Positions 25,468 to 33,610 of a stretch of 64,000 bases of DNA are shown in pieces. The stretch covers positions 5,518,001 to 5,582,000 of the forward strand of contig NZ_CP109327.1 of assembly GCF_035918155.1 (NCBI RefSeq), in the 5' to 3' direction. Under the pieces are notes generated by a model that was given only the letters and a program-made list of their open reading frames with translations, was not told the DNA's origin and made no database searches. This DNA is from Streptomyces sp. NBC_01591. Lineage in GTDB: Bacteria > Actinomycetota > Actinomycetes > Streptomycetales > Streptomycetaceae. Position numbers and translations under genes: made by a program. The number at the start of each line of letters is the position of its first letter. Positions within the stretch are counted from its first letter, which is position 1.

Positions 25468-26898
25468 TCAGTCCAGGTCGTCCGCGAACGTTCCCGCGCG
25501 CTCGGCGACCTCCGGCCTGCGCACCCGCAGTAGGGCGAAGCCGACGATGCCGACGACCAGCGCGCCGACGAACACGTACGGCAGCACGTTCAGCGGCCAG
25601 GCCGGAGCGGGCCACAGGTTGCGGTAGAAGACGTAGACCATCGCGGCGGCGCCGATCAGCCCCAGGCCCCAGGTGAGCAGCAGGCCACGGGCACCGATCC
25701 GGCGTACGAACAGCGGCGCGGCCAGACACACCAGGGTGTAGCTGAGCATGTAGCCGAAGACACCGATGGTGTCGATGTACGTCGTCGCGTTCAGCGGCTC
25801 CGTCCCGGCGCCGACCACCAGCACCGCGGGAAGCGCGACGAACGGGGCGACGGCCCAGATGGCCGCGGACGGGGTCCGGTGGCGGGGGTGGGCGACACCG
25901 AGCCGGGCCGGCATCACGCCCTCCTTCGCCATGCCGAACAGCAGCCGGGCGGCGACGGTGATGCAGGCCATCACCACGGCCACGAACGAGGCCGCGAAGC
26001 CCGCGTGCAGGAAGAACTTGAGGAAGCCGAGGCCGGACAGCTCCGCCAGTTCGTCCATCGGGTCGGCGCTCTTCGCCAGGGCGTCCGCCCCGCCGAACCC
26101 GGCGACCTGTGCGTACGTGGCGAACATGTACAGCACGCCGGCCAGCACCGCACTGCCCATCACCGAGCGGGGAATCGCCCTGTACGGGTCGGTTGCCTCG
26201 GCGCCCAGTGACGCGGCGCCCTCGAACCCGACGAAGCCGAGCACGCCCAGCACCACGGCGAAGACGACACCGTCGAGGGTGGAGCCGCTGAGGCTCAGCT
26301 GCTCCGTGTCGATGATGTTCCCGCTCTTGAAGAAGGCCGGGACCAGCACCACGACGATCAGGACGATCGACACGACCTCCAGTACGGAGGCGACCCGCGC
26401 CGCGGTCCGCACACTGGCGATCGTCAGCCGGATCGCGACGGCCGCCAGCAGCACATCGAGCAGGATCTGGCCGGGGATGCCGGTGAAGAGCCCGATGCCG
26501 ATCTGGTCGAGGGCGCGCGCCGTGTAGTAACCGGCACCGGCCAGCGAACCCGAACCGATGCACACCGCGCCGATGAGCAGCGCCCAGCCGGTGACGAACG
26601 AGCCGGGTGCCCCGAGCGAGAGCCGGGAGAAGGCGTACAGCGAACCGACCCCGGCGCGCCTGCGGGCGAAGACGCAGATGCAGTACGCGATGGCGAGCAC
26701 GGCGGCCATGGCCAGGAAGAACGAGAACCAGGCGCCGTTGCCCGCGGAGGCCGCCATGCTGGCGGGGGCGAACGCGATGACGGCGCTGGGCGCGACGTTC
26801 GCGACGCTCTGCGCGCCGACCTCGAACGTGGAGACGGAGCGGTGGGCCAGTCCGTCGGCCGGCTGTCCGGCGGTGGTCTGCTTTCCGGCGGTGCTCAT
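25468..26898 (-). CDS. APC-family amino acid or amine permease
   Basis: 476 aa with about twelve helices. It starts VSTFEVGAQSVANVAPSAVI, contains GFVGFEGAASLGAEATDPYRAIPRS in the usual helix 6 region, and ends in a short charged tail. Family members import amino acids or amines with protons. Its ATG overlaps the stop of the upstream dehydrogenase gene (ATGA), so translation is coupled. With the dehydrogenase and a divergent XRE-cupin regulator, it points to uptake and oxidation of an amino alcohol or similar compound (inference). Confidence 0.92.
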   Translation of the reverse strand: MSTAGKQTTAGQPADGLAHRSVSTFEVGAQSVANVAPSAVIAFAPASMAASAGNGAWFSFFLAMAAVLAIAYCICVFARRRAGVGSLYAFSRLSLGAPGSFVTGWALLIGAVCIGSGSLAGAGYYTARALDQIGIGLFTGIPGQILLDVLLAAVAIRLTIASVRTAARVASVLEVVSIVLIVVVLVPAFFKSGNIIDTEQLSLSGSTLDGVVFAVVLGVLGFVGFEGAASLGAEATDPYRAIPRSVMGSAVLAGVLYMFATYAQVAGFGGADALAKSADPMDELAELSGLGFLKFFLHAGFAASFVAVVMACITVAARLLFGMAKEGVMPARLGVAHPRHRTPSAAIWAVAPFVALPAVLVVGAGTEPLNATTYIDTIGVFGYMLSYTLVCLAAPLFVRRIGARGLLLTWGLGLIGAAAMVYVFYRNLWPAPAWPLNVLPYVFVGALVVGIVGFALLRVRRPEVAERAGTFADDLD

Positions 26899-28043
26899 GT
26901 CCGGTCCTCCATCATCAGCAGCTGGCGCAGGGCGTGGCCGGCGGCGAGGTCGGCCAGTGCGTCGGCCGCCTCGTCCAGCGGACGCCGTGCCGAGATCATC
27001 GATTCCACGTCGAGTTCGCCCGACACCACGAGGTCCACCAGGGCCGGGATGTCCCGGGCGGCGTCGACCGAGCCGTAGTTGGAGCCGAGGATGCGCTGGT
27101 CGGCCTCGGCGAGCGCCAGCGGGTCGAAGCGTGCGGTGCGGCCGGTCGGCGGGAGTCCGACGATGACGGCGGCGCCGCCCTGGCCGAGTGCCGCGATGGA
27201 CTGCTCGGTGGTCTCGATCTTGCCGATGGCGTCGAACACGTAGTCCAGGCCTTCCGGGACCAGGGCGCGCAGGGCCTCGACGACATCGCCGTCACGGGCG
27301 TCGACCGCGTCCGTCGCGCCGAGCCGGCGGGCCAGCTCCAGCTTCTCCGGGACGACGTCGACGGCGACGATGCGGCCGGCCTTCGCCAGCCTGGCGCCCT
27401 GCACGCAGGACAGGCCCACGCCGCCGCAGCCGATGACGGCGACGGTGGCCCCGGCCTCGACGCCCGCCGTGTTGCGGACCGCGCCGACACCGGTGGCGAT
27501 GGCGCAGCCGACCAGGGCGATGACGTCGAGGGGCGCGTCCTCGCGCACCTTGATCGCGCCGGAGGCGGGGACCACGACGCGCTCGGCGAACGAGGAGACG
27601 CCCAGGTAGTGGTGGGCCCGCTCGCCGTCGATGGAGAGCCGGCTGGTGCCGTCGTACAGCACCCCGCCGGGCGCCACGACCTCGGCGACCAGGCTGCACG
27701 CGGCGGGGCGCCCGGAGAGGCAGAACCGGCAGGTGCCGCAGGAGGGGACCCAGGACAGGACGACATGGTCGCCGACCTCCAGGCCGGTGACGCCCGTGCC
27801 GAGCGCGGTGACCACGCCGGAGCCCTCGTGTCCCATCACGACCGGGGTGGGGTGGTCCCACTCGCCGCGGATGACATGGAGGTCGGAGTGGCAGACACCG
27901 GCCGCAGCCACGGCGACCTCGACCTCGCCGGGGCCGGGCGGGTCCAGGGTGACGTCGGCGACGGTCACCTCCTGGCCCGGGGAGCGGAAGACGACGCCGC
28001 GCACGGTGCGCGCGGTGCTCTCTTGGAAGGACGGGGAGCTCAT
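26895..28043 (-). CDS. Zinc-dependent medium-chain alcohol dehydrogenase
   Basis: 382 aa. Catalytic zinc ligands Cys51 (GVCHSD) and His72-Glu73 (GHEGSG); structural zinc cysteines 102, 105, 108 and 116; NAD-binding VAVIGCGGVGL. NAD(P)-dependent oxidation of an alcohol, cytoplasmic. The long upstream extension of the frame lacks family features, so ATG 28043 is preferred. It is the first gene of the two-gene operon with the APC permease and is transcribed away from the XRE-cupin regulator. Confidence 0.93.
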   Translation of the reverse strand: MSSPSFQESTARTVRGVVFRSPGQEVTVADVTLDPPGPGEVEVAVAAAGVCHSDLHVIRGEWDHPTPVVMGHEGSGVVTALGTGVTGLEVGDHVVLSWVPSCGTCRFCLSGRPAACSLVAEVVAPGGVLYDGTSRLSIDGERAHHYLGVSSFAERVVVPASGAIKVREDAPLDVIALVGCAIATGVGAVRNTAGVEAGATVAVIGCGGVGLSCVQGARLAKAGRIVAVDVVPEKLELARRLGATDAVDARDGDVVEALRALVPEGLDYVFDAIGKIETTEQSIAALGQGGAAVIVGLPPTGRTARFDPLALAEADQRILGSNYGSVDAARDIPALVDLVVSGELDVESMISARRPLDEAADALADLAAGHALRQLLMMEDRT

Positions 28044-28130
28044 CGGCTTACTCCTCGGGTGGTGCGGAACGGTCGGGGGAGGGCGGCACGGCCGGCGAAG
28101 GGGAGGCACAGCAGTCCACCTGGGCACCTT

Positions 28131-28174
28131 GTTTAGTGCCATTAAACTTTCGTCAAAGTTTTACAGCACTAAAC
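28131..28174. promoter_or_regulatory. 44-bp dyad operator between the ADH operon and the XRE-cupin gene
   Basis: Outer arms GTTTAGTGC (28131-28139) and GCACTAAAC (28166-28174) and inner arms AAACTTT (28144-28150) and AAAGTTT (28155-28161) share one symmetry axis near 28152. The block is A+T-rich in a G+C-rich region. On the minus strand it includes TTGACG, a good -35 hexamer for the ADH operon. It is the obvious binding site for the XRE-cupin regulator. Confidence 0.8.
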
Positions 28175-28253
28175 TCGATGGGTAAAGACCCTTCCGACCT
28201 GCGTCTTCCCCCGGCCACCGACCGTGACGTCCCCGACAGGTAGCGTGTCCGCC

Positions 28254-28838
28254 ATGTCCGAAGCCCCTGACAGTCACATGTCCACGATCGGTCCGCGGCT
28301 GCGTGAGCTCCGCCGGGCGCAGGGCCTGACGCTCGCTCAGGTCGCCGAAGCGGCGGGCGTGACCAAGGGGTTCGTCAGCCTCGCCGAGCGCGGCAAGACC
28401 TCGGTCTCCGTCCCGACCCTGATCCGCATCTGCGAGGCCCTGGGCACCGGCATCGCCACGCTCTTCGACTATCCGGACCAGGACGTCGTCAAGGGCGGCC
28501 TGGGCGCCAAGCTGGAGATGGGCGGGCACGGCATCGAGGAGTTCCTCCTCACGCCCGCCGAGGAGCGGCACGTCCAGGTCATGCGGACGATCCTGCGGCC
28601 CGGCGGCGGCTCCGGCGGTGCGTACAGCCTGGAGGCCGAGACCGTCTTCGCCTACCTGGTCCGCGGCACGCTGCGGCTGAGCGTGGACGGCGAGCCCAGG
28701 TTCCTGGAGGCCGGCGACTCGACGACGTTCTCGGCGCGGGCCGCGCACGCCTGGGACAACCCCGGCGAGGACGAGGCCGAGGTCCTCTGGTCGATCGCGC
28801 CCGCCCTGCCGCTCTCCCGCACCAAGCTCCGGCCGTAG
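28254..28838 (+). CDS. XRE-cupin regulator
   Basis: 194 aa. Residues 10-70 are an HTH (GPRLRELRRAQGLTLAQVAE, GVTKGFVSLAERGKTSVS). Residues 110-190 are a small cupin (VFAYLVRGTLRLSVDGE, LEAGDSTTFSARAAHAWDN) that would bind the inducer. This is the PuuR-like one-component plan. TAGCGT sits seven bases before ATG 28254, so the mRNA is probably leaderless. It is divergent from the ADH-APC operon and shares the 44-bp dyad with it. Confidence 0.92.
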   Translation: MSEAPDSHMSTIGPRLRELRRAQGLTLAQVAEAAGVTKGFVSLAERGKTSVSVPTLIRICEALGTGIATLFDYPDQDVVKGGLGAKLEMGGHGIEEFLLTPAEERHVQVMRTILRPGGGSGGAYSLEAETVFAYLVRGTLRLSVDGEPRFLEAGDSTTFSARAAHAWDNPGEDEAEVLWSIAPALPLSRTKLRP

Positions 28839-28867
28839 CGGGGGGCGAGGGCTCCGGGCCGGTCGCG

Positions 28868-28888
28868 GAGGCCCCGTTCCGGGGCCTC
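28868..28888. terminator. Hairpin between the XRE-cupin and DUF192 genes
   Basis: GAGGCCCC - GTTCC - GGGGCCTC, a perfect 8-bp stem with a 5-nt loop, between two converging genes. No long T tract. Confidence 0.65.
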
Positions 28889-28938
28889 GGTAGCGGCCGC
28901 GTGGTCCGATTCCGGCGTATCGGTTGCGGCCGCGGTGC

Positions 28939-29328
28939 TCACTTCCGGTCGATCTCGCTCTGGACGATCGCCACCCGGGCCCCCGGCCGGATCCCCCACT
29001 TCTCCATCGCCCCGGCCTCCGCCTCGATCACATGCCGGGCCCGCAGCCGGGGCATTCCCAGCCGGCCGGGCTTCATCGTGTGGACCGCCACGACCTTGAA
29101 CTTCCGGTCCAGATACGCCACATCGATGGTGAACCGCATCCGGAAGCTGTGCACACTCCCGCACGGGGTGATCAGCAGGGCGCCGTCGACCCCGTCCTGT
29201 CCGAGCAGTCCGCGACTCCGGGCCCGGTACGAGGCCGCGATCCGCAGCGGTATCGCCTCCTCCTGCCCGCCCTGTGCGTCGGTGACCGTCAACGTGCCGT
29301 TGCCATTGCGCCATTGAGCCATGGCCAT
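28939..29328 (-). CDS. DUF192 protein
   Basis: 129 aa DUF192 fold: RARSRGLLGQDGVDGALLI, CGSVHSFRMRFTIDVAYLDR and KWGIRPGARVAI are its usual three blocks. Function of the family is unknown, but in actinomycetes it often lies with Tad/Flp pilus genes. Here it is divergent from a type A24 prepilin peptidase, with palindrome site D between. ATG 29328 or 29322 are both possible. Confidence 0.85.
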   Translation of the reverse strand: MAMAQWRNGNGTLTVTDAQGGQEEAIPLRIAASYRARSRGLLGQDGVDGALLITPCGSVHSFRMRFTIDVAYLDRKFKVVAVHTMKPGRLGMPRLRARHVIEAEAGAMEKWGIRPGARVAIVQSEIDRK

Positions 29329-29374
29329 GAAGGTAGCGCCAGGTGACGACCACTGGGTCCGGAACGGTGTGCAG

Positions 29375-29390
29375 TGGGCCCCAGGACCCA
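29375..29390. promoter_or_regulatory. Palindrome site D between DUF192 and prepilin peptidase
   Basis: TGGGCCCCAGGACCCA; its reverse complement TGGGTCCTGGGGCCCA differs from site B at one base. A lone half (TGGGTCC, 29354-29360) lies just left. It is positioned to serve both divergent promoters. Confidence 0.6.
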
Positions 29391-29425
29391 TGCCGGGTGC
29401 CCGGCACCCGCCTAGGCTCGGCTCC

Positions 29426-30232
29426 GTGGACGCCATGCTGACAGTGCTCGCCGCACTCTGGGGCGCAGCGGCCGGACTGCTGGTCCCGCGCGCCGCCTAC
29501 CGGTTCTCCGTCGAACCGGAGGACCCCTGGCGGGACGCCTGCCCCGAGGGACACGCCCTGACCGGGGCCGCCCGCGGCTGGCTCGGCTCCACCCGGTGCG
29601 CGCAGTGCGCGGCGGTGCCGGTGTCCGCCACAACGGGCGACGGGCCGGGAGACCCGGGCGACGGGACGGACAGCCCGCGGCACGCCACGCGTTACGCCCC
29701 CGGCGTCCTCGTCCCCGTAGTCACCGCACTCTCCTGCGCCGTCCTCGGGGCGGCCACCGGGCTCCGCCCCGAACTGGCCGTCTGGCTGCTGCTGGCACCC
29801 GTCGCCGTACTCCTGGCGACCATCGACCGCCGCGTCCACCGGCTGCCCGACCGGCTGACCCTGCCCGCCGCCGGGGCCATCGCCGTACTCCTCGGCGCCG
29901 CCGCGCTGCTCCCCGAGCACGGCGGATCCTGGCTGTCCGCCCTGCTCGGCGGAGCCGCCCTCGGCGGCTTCTACTTCCTGCTCTTCCTCATCAACCCGAA
30001 CGGAATGGGCTTCGGGGACGTCAAGCTCGCCCTGTCGCTGGGCATGGCCCTCGGCTGGTACGGCTGGGCCGTGGTGTTCGTCGGAGGCTTCGCCGGGTTC
30101 CTGCTCGGCGCGGCGTACGGGTTCGGGCTGATGGTCCTGAAGCGGGCCGGGCGCAAGACCGGCATCCCGTTCGGCCCGTTCATGATCACGGGCGCGCTGC
30201 TGGGCATCCTGCTCGGCGCACTGGCCGCCTGA
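29426..30232 (+). CDS. Type A24 prepilin peptidase
   Basis: 268 aa integral membrane aspartyl protease. The catalytic aspartates are seen in ATIDRRVHRLPDRLTLP and in the GxGD motif GMGFGDVKLALSLG. Six or more hydrophobic helices. An N-terminal segment with four Cys/His (DACPEGH, RCAQCAA) may bind zinc. It cleaves prepilins after Gly before a +5 Glu, exactly the signal in the two large proteins at 19003 and 23278. No pilin or Tad ATPase gene is in the window. TAGGCT seven bases before GTG 29426 suggests a leaderless start; ATG 29435 is the alternative. Confidence 0.9.
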   Translation: MDAMLTVLAALWGAAAGLLVPRAAYRFSVEPEDPWRDACPEGHALTGAARGWLGSTRCAQCAAVPVSATTGDGPGDPGDGTDSPRHATRYAPGVLVPVVTALSCAVLGAATGLRPELAVWLLLAPVAVLLATIDRRVHRLPDRLTLPAAGAIAVLLGAAALLPEHGGSWLSALLGGAALGGFYFLLFLINPNGMGFGDVKLALSLGMALGWYGWAVVFVGGFAGFLLGAAYGFGLMVLKRAGRKTGIPFGPFMITGALLGILLGALAA

Positions 30233-30302
30233 CCCCGCCATACCCCCGGGCCCCGCGGTAATGAGGTCGCGCCGCCCGGCTCCCGGCTGACACCATCCCC
30301 GT

Positions 30303-31109
30303 ATGTCCCGAACCCCCGAAGAAGCAGCAGCGGAAGCAGAGCGCGCACGATTCGAAGCCCTCGTCTCGGAGGCGGCCACCGTCTCCGTGGACGGCTGGGA
30401 CTTCTCCTGGCTCGACGGCCGGGCCACCGAGGAGCGCCCCTCCTGGGGCTACGCCCGCGCCATGGCGGACCGTATGGGGCGGGCCGGGGCCGCACTCGAC
30501 ATCCAGACCGGCGGCGGCGAGGTCCTCGCCTCCGTACCGAAGCTGCCGCCGCTCACCGTCGCCACCGAGTCCTGGCCGCCGAACATCGCCCGCGCCACCG
30601 CGCTCCTGCATCCGCTCGGCGCGGCCGTGGTCGCCGATCCGGACGAGCCGCCGCTGCCGTTCGGCGACAACGCCTTCGACCTGGTGGTCAGCCGGCATCC
30701 GGTGACCACCTGGTGGGCGGAGATCGCGCGGGTGCTCACCCCCGGCGGTACGTACTTCTCGCAACAGGTCGGCCCGGCCAGCGTCTTCGAGCTCGTCGAG
30801 TACTTCCTCGGCCCGCAGCCCCCCGAGGTGCGCGGCTCCCGCGACCCCGAAAAGGCGCGGGCGGCGGCCGAGGCGTCCGGGCTGGAGGTCGTCGATCTGC
30901 GAGCGGAGAGACTGCGCACCGAGTTCTTCGACATCGGCGCCGTCGTCTACTTCCTGCGGAAGGTGATCTGGATGGTGCCGGGCTTCACCGTCGAGGAGTA
31001 CCTGCCGCGACTGGCCGAACTGCACCACCGGATCGAGACCGAGGGGCCGTTCGTCGCCCACACCGCCCGATTCCTGATCGAGGCGCGCAAACCGGACGAC
31101 GGACTCTGA
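30303..31109 (+). CDS. SAM-dependent class I methyltransferase
   Basis: 268 aa. Residues 60-150 show a Rossmann-type fold with a degenerate glycine motif (ALDIQTGGGEVLA), an acidic loop (VVADPDEPPLPFGDNAFDLV) and the ARVLTPGGTYFSQQ strand. These are the usual methyltransferase blocks; similar proteins are annotated as ubiquinone/menaquinone-type methyltransferases. The substrate is unknown. Starts at ATG 30303 with almost no leader. Followed by a hypothetical gene on the same strand. Confidence 0.88.
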   Translation: MSRTPEEAAAEAERARFEALVSEAATVSVDGWDFSWLDGRATEERPSWGYARAMADRMGRAGAALDIQTGGGEVLASVPKLPPLTVATESWPPNIARATALLHPLGAAVVADPDEPPLPFGDNAFDLVVSRHPVTTWWAEIARVLTPGGTYFSQQVGPASVFELVEYFLGPQPPEVRGSRDPEKARAAAEASGLEVVDLRAERLRTEFFDIGAVVYFLRKVIWMVPGFTVEEYLPRLAELHHRIETEGPFVAHTARFLIEARKPDDGL

Positions 31110-31177
31110 GTCGCACCCGCCGTTCACGGCCGGAGGATGCGACTCTGGACGGTGAGCGCCTGGGGAAGGATCTGGCC

Positions 31178-31636
31178 ATGAGGGTGGGGAACGAAGAGAA
31201 AGCAACGCGGGTCCCGCGGCAGGGGAGGGCCGACTGGCTCAGGGGTGCGCGGATCGTCGGAGTGCTCGGGGTCTTCTACCGCCCGGAGGGACGGCTGGGG
31301 GAGCCGGAAGCCGTCGAATTCCTGTTGGCCGACGGGCAGTCGCTGCTCCTGACCTGCGCTTCCGACCGGACCCTGCGCGTCGGGCCCGGTGCCTGGCCAC
31401 GGCTGCCCGACTGGTGCGTACCGTCGGGGCAGTGGGAGTTCGCCGCCGTGTCGAACCTCCCGGAGCCGCCCGACGGCGGCTGGACGGTCACCCGCACCGA
31501 GGAACGCGGGGACGAGAACGGTCAGGTGCGCGAGGCCATCATCCGCTGCGAGGGCGGCAGCTTCGTGGTCATCGGCGGCGACACCATGGCGATCCGCTTC
31601 ACCCGGGGCCACCGCGGCGCGCCGGCGACCACCTGA
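31178..31636 (+). CDS. Hypothetical protein
   Basis: 152 aa from ATG 31178, with a GGGGAAGGA site seven bases upstream. Mixed alpha/beta composition with VEFLLADGQSLLLTCASD and GSFVVIGGDTMAIRF. No signal peptide, membrane helix or known family. It follows the methyltransferase by 68 nt and could be co-transcribed with it. Confidence 0.72.
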   Translation: MRVGNEEKATRVPRQGRADWLRGARIVGVLGVFYRPEGRLGEPEAVEFLLADGQSLLLTCASDRTLRVGPGAWPRLPDWCVPSGQWEFAAVSNLPEPPDGGWTVTRTEERGDENGQVREAIIRCEGGSFVVIGGDTMAIRFTRGHRGAPATT

Positions 31637-31655
31637 GCGCGCCCCGGGACAGCCC

Positions 31656-32807
31656 TCAGGCGTGCGCCCCCACCGTCACCTCGCCCACCGTCAGCTCGGC
31701 GTTCCCCTCCAGCACCTCACCGACCCGTGCCACCTCCTCCTCCAGCTCCCGCAGCTGCCCGGCCGTCAGGGGTGCCAGCGGTTCCACGGTGACCGCGATC
31801 CGGCGGCCCGAACGACGCTGGTGCCACACCCCGGCGGCCGTGCCGTCGACCAGCAGCACGGGAAAGTTCCCCGCCTGGCCGCCCGACAGCGCACGGGTGT
31901 ACGCCGCGCCGGGAAAGAGCCGCTCGCGCGGCTGGGACGCGATGAGGAAGGCGTCGAAGTAGGGGAGCAGCCGCACCCCGCGGACCGGCTCCGCCGAGAA
32001 GTCGGTGTCGCCCGCCACCACCCAGGCCGGGCCGCCCTCGTACGTCACCTGCTCGATCTCCCCGCGCGTGGCCGTCCCCGCGAACAGCTCCCCGGCCCAA
32101 CCGCAAGGCACCGCGAGCCACTTCGCGAAGTGCGCGGGTGTCGCGGGTCCGTACGCGTGCAGATAGTGGCGTACGAGACCGGCGAGCGCCTCGGGTCCGT
32201 CCAGCGGTACGACGCCGGGGCGGGTGTAGGTGACCTTGCGGCCGCGATCCGGTGCGAAGCACAGCACGCCGCGGTGACCCGCCAGATGCATCACCTGCCG
32301 CCAGCGCGGCCACATGCCCTGGAACGCGGGCATCACCAGGTCCCCCGCCCACGCCCCGGCCCGCTCCACCACCGCCTCGGACAGCTCGTCGACGGTCAGC
32401 TCGGCCCCGGTCAGCGCCTCCTCGATCGCGGCGAGCACCGCCTCGACCTGCTCCGGTGTCATCCGGGCATCCTTGGCGAACGGGTTGCGCCCGGTCGGCA
32501 GGGCGGACAACGCACCCGTCCACAGCGGGAGTTCGGCCATCGGCAGCAGATGGACGGTGCCGCGCGGCCCGAACGTCTTGACCAGGGCGCGGTCCTTCCA
32601 CAGCGCGTCGCGCACATCGGTACGGGTCACGCCCGTCGTCCGCAGCCCGACGGAGAGCTCGGCGGCCGAGAGCACCTGGGCGTGCGCGGCCGGCAGTGTG
32701 GCGACCACTTCGGCGGGGGTGAGACGACCGGGAGCGGTGAGCCCCTGGCGTGTCATCCGGCGGGCGTTCGCAGCGGTCCAGGTCACGGTTGTGGTTCGGC
32801 TCGTCAT
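31656..32807 (-). CDS. Winged-helix DNA glycosylase of the AlkZ/YcaQ-like family
   Basis: 383 aa, the usual length for this family (formerly DUF1006/HTH_42). TRQGLTAP at the start, FGPRGTVHLLPMAELPLW, and GGPAWVVAGDTDF and LLPYFDAFLIASQPRE in the C-terminal half. AlkZ-type enzymes carry a Q-x-Q motif; here the matching position reads HAQ (residues 42-44), the H-x-Q form that defines the AlkX branch as I remember it. Role: excision of alkylated or crosslinked bases. Monocistronic. Confidence 0.85.
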   Translation of the reverse strand: MTSRTTTVTWTAANARRMTRQGLTAPGRLTPAEVVATLPAAHAQVLSAAELSVGLRTTGVTRTDVRDALWKDRALVKTFGPRGTVHLLPMAELPLWTGALSALPTGRNPFAKDARMTPEQVEAVLAAIEEALTGAELTVDELSEAVVERAGAWAGDLVMPAFQGMWPRWRQVMHLAGHRGVLCFAPDRGRKVTYTRPGVVPLDGPEALAGLVRHYLHAYGPATPAHFAKWLAVPCGWAGELFAGTATRGEIEQVTYEGGPAWVVAGDTDFSAEPVRGVRLLPYFDAFLIASQPRERLFPGAAYTRALSGGQAGNFPVLLVDGTAAGVWHQRRSGRRIAVTVEPLAPLTAGQLRELEEEVARVGEVLEGNAELTVGEVTVGAHA

Positions 32808-32858
32808 GACCGGGAAACTAGCGGCCCATCAGGTCAGCTCCTGTCCCATACTCTGCCC

Positions 32859-33404
32859 ATGACCTCTGCGAGACGTACAGCACGGATTCTCGCCGCAGCG
32901 ACGGTGCTCGCCCTCACCCCCGTCATGGCCGGCTGCGGCACGGAGCGGGCCGGAGCCGGAACGGGAGCCGGGGCCGAGGTCCCCGGTGCGAGCAGCGGCC
33001 CGCACTCCGGGGGCGCCTCCCCCTACGACGAACCGGTCGACGGCAGCGACGCCTCGAAATACCGGGAGAACCACGCCTTCCAGTCCACCGCCGAGCTGAC
33101 CCCGGCCGACCGGGCCAAGGGCGAAGCCGAGGTGAAGAAGGTCAAGGCCGGTCTGGCCGGGATCGCGGAGGGCCGCAAGACCACCGAGCCCCGGGTCCGG
33201 TCGGCCCTGGCCGGTCTGGGCTACGACCCCGGAGCCATCACCACCGGCACCTTCGGGCCGCACCGCAACACCTTCGTCCTCGACCTCGGCACGATCTGCG
33301 TCGAAGGCTCCCTGGACGGCATGATCAACGGGCTGGTCACGGCCGAGGCGCACGGCAAGTACCTCGAAGGAACCGGCTGTGTGAAGCCGGCCGGCGGCCA
33401 CTGA
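32859..33404 (+). CDS. Lipoprotein of unknown function
   Basis: 181 aa. The signal peptide ends in the lipobox VMAGC (Cys25). A disordered Gly/Ala/Ser stretch follows, then a helical domain (TPADRAKGEAEVKKVKAGLA) and a small beta domain with two Cys (GTICVEGS, EGTGCVKP). No family recognised. CATACT six bases before ATG 32859 suggests a leaderless message. The 3' end is followed by a probable 6C RNA. Confidence 0.82.
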   Translation: MTSARRTARILAAATVLALTPVMAGCGTERAGAGTGAGAEVPGASSGPHSGGASPYDEPVDGSDASKYRENHAFQSTAELTPADRAKGEAEVKKVKAGLAGIAEGRKTTEPRVRSALAGLGYDPGAITTGTFGPHRNTFVLDLGTICVEGSLDGMINGLVTAEAHGKYLEGTGCVKPAGGH

Positions 33405-33489
33405 GACGTCAACCGGGACGACATGCGCGCAACGGAGTCCGGTGAATCCGGAGAGTGATTGTGGAGTGGCGTGGCGCGCAGCACCACTT

Positions 33490-33562
33490 ACGAAGGGTTA
33501 TGGTGGAAACCCCCCCCTCGGGCCGGTCCGTAACCCCCCCCCACGGACCGGCCCGTTTTTTG
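33490..33562 (+). ncRNA. Probable 6C-type small RNA with intrinsic terminator
   Basis: Two runs of C (eight at 33510-33517, nine at 33534-33542) are the mark of the actinobacterial 6C motif. The second run is the loop of a perfect 13-bp stem (33519-33531 with 33543-33555) followed by six T. That is an excellent Rho-independent terminator. The start is a guess: CACTTA near 33486 may be the -10. It also terminates the lipoprotein gene. Known 6C RNAs in mycobacteria regulate mRNAs through their C-rich loops. Confidence 0.65.
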
Positions 33563-33610
33563 TGGCCGCGGCGGCGGGCTCGTGCCGGCCCCGCGCAGCC
33601 GCCCCTTCCG

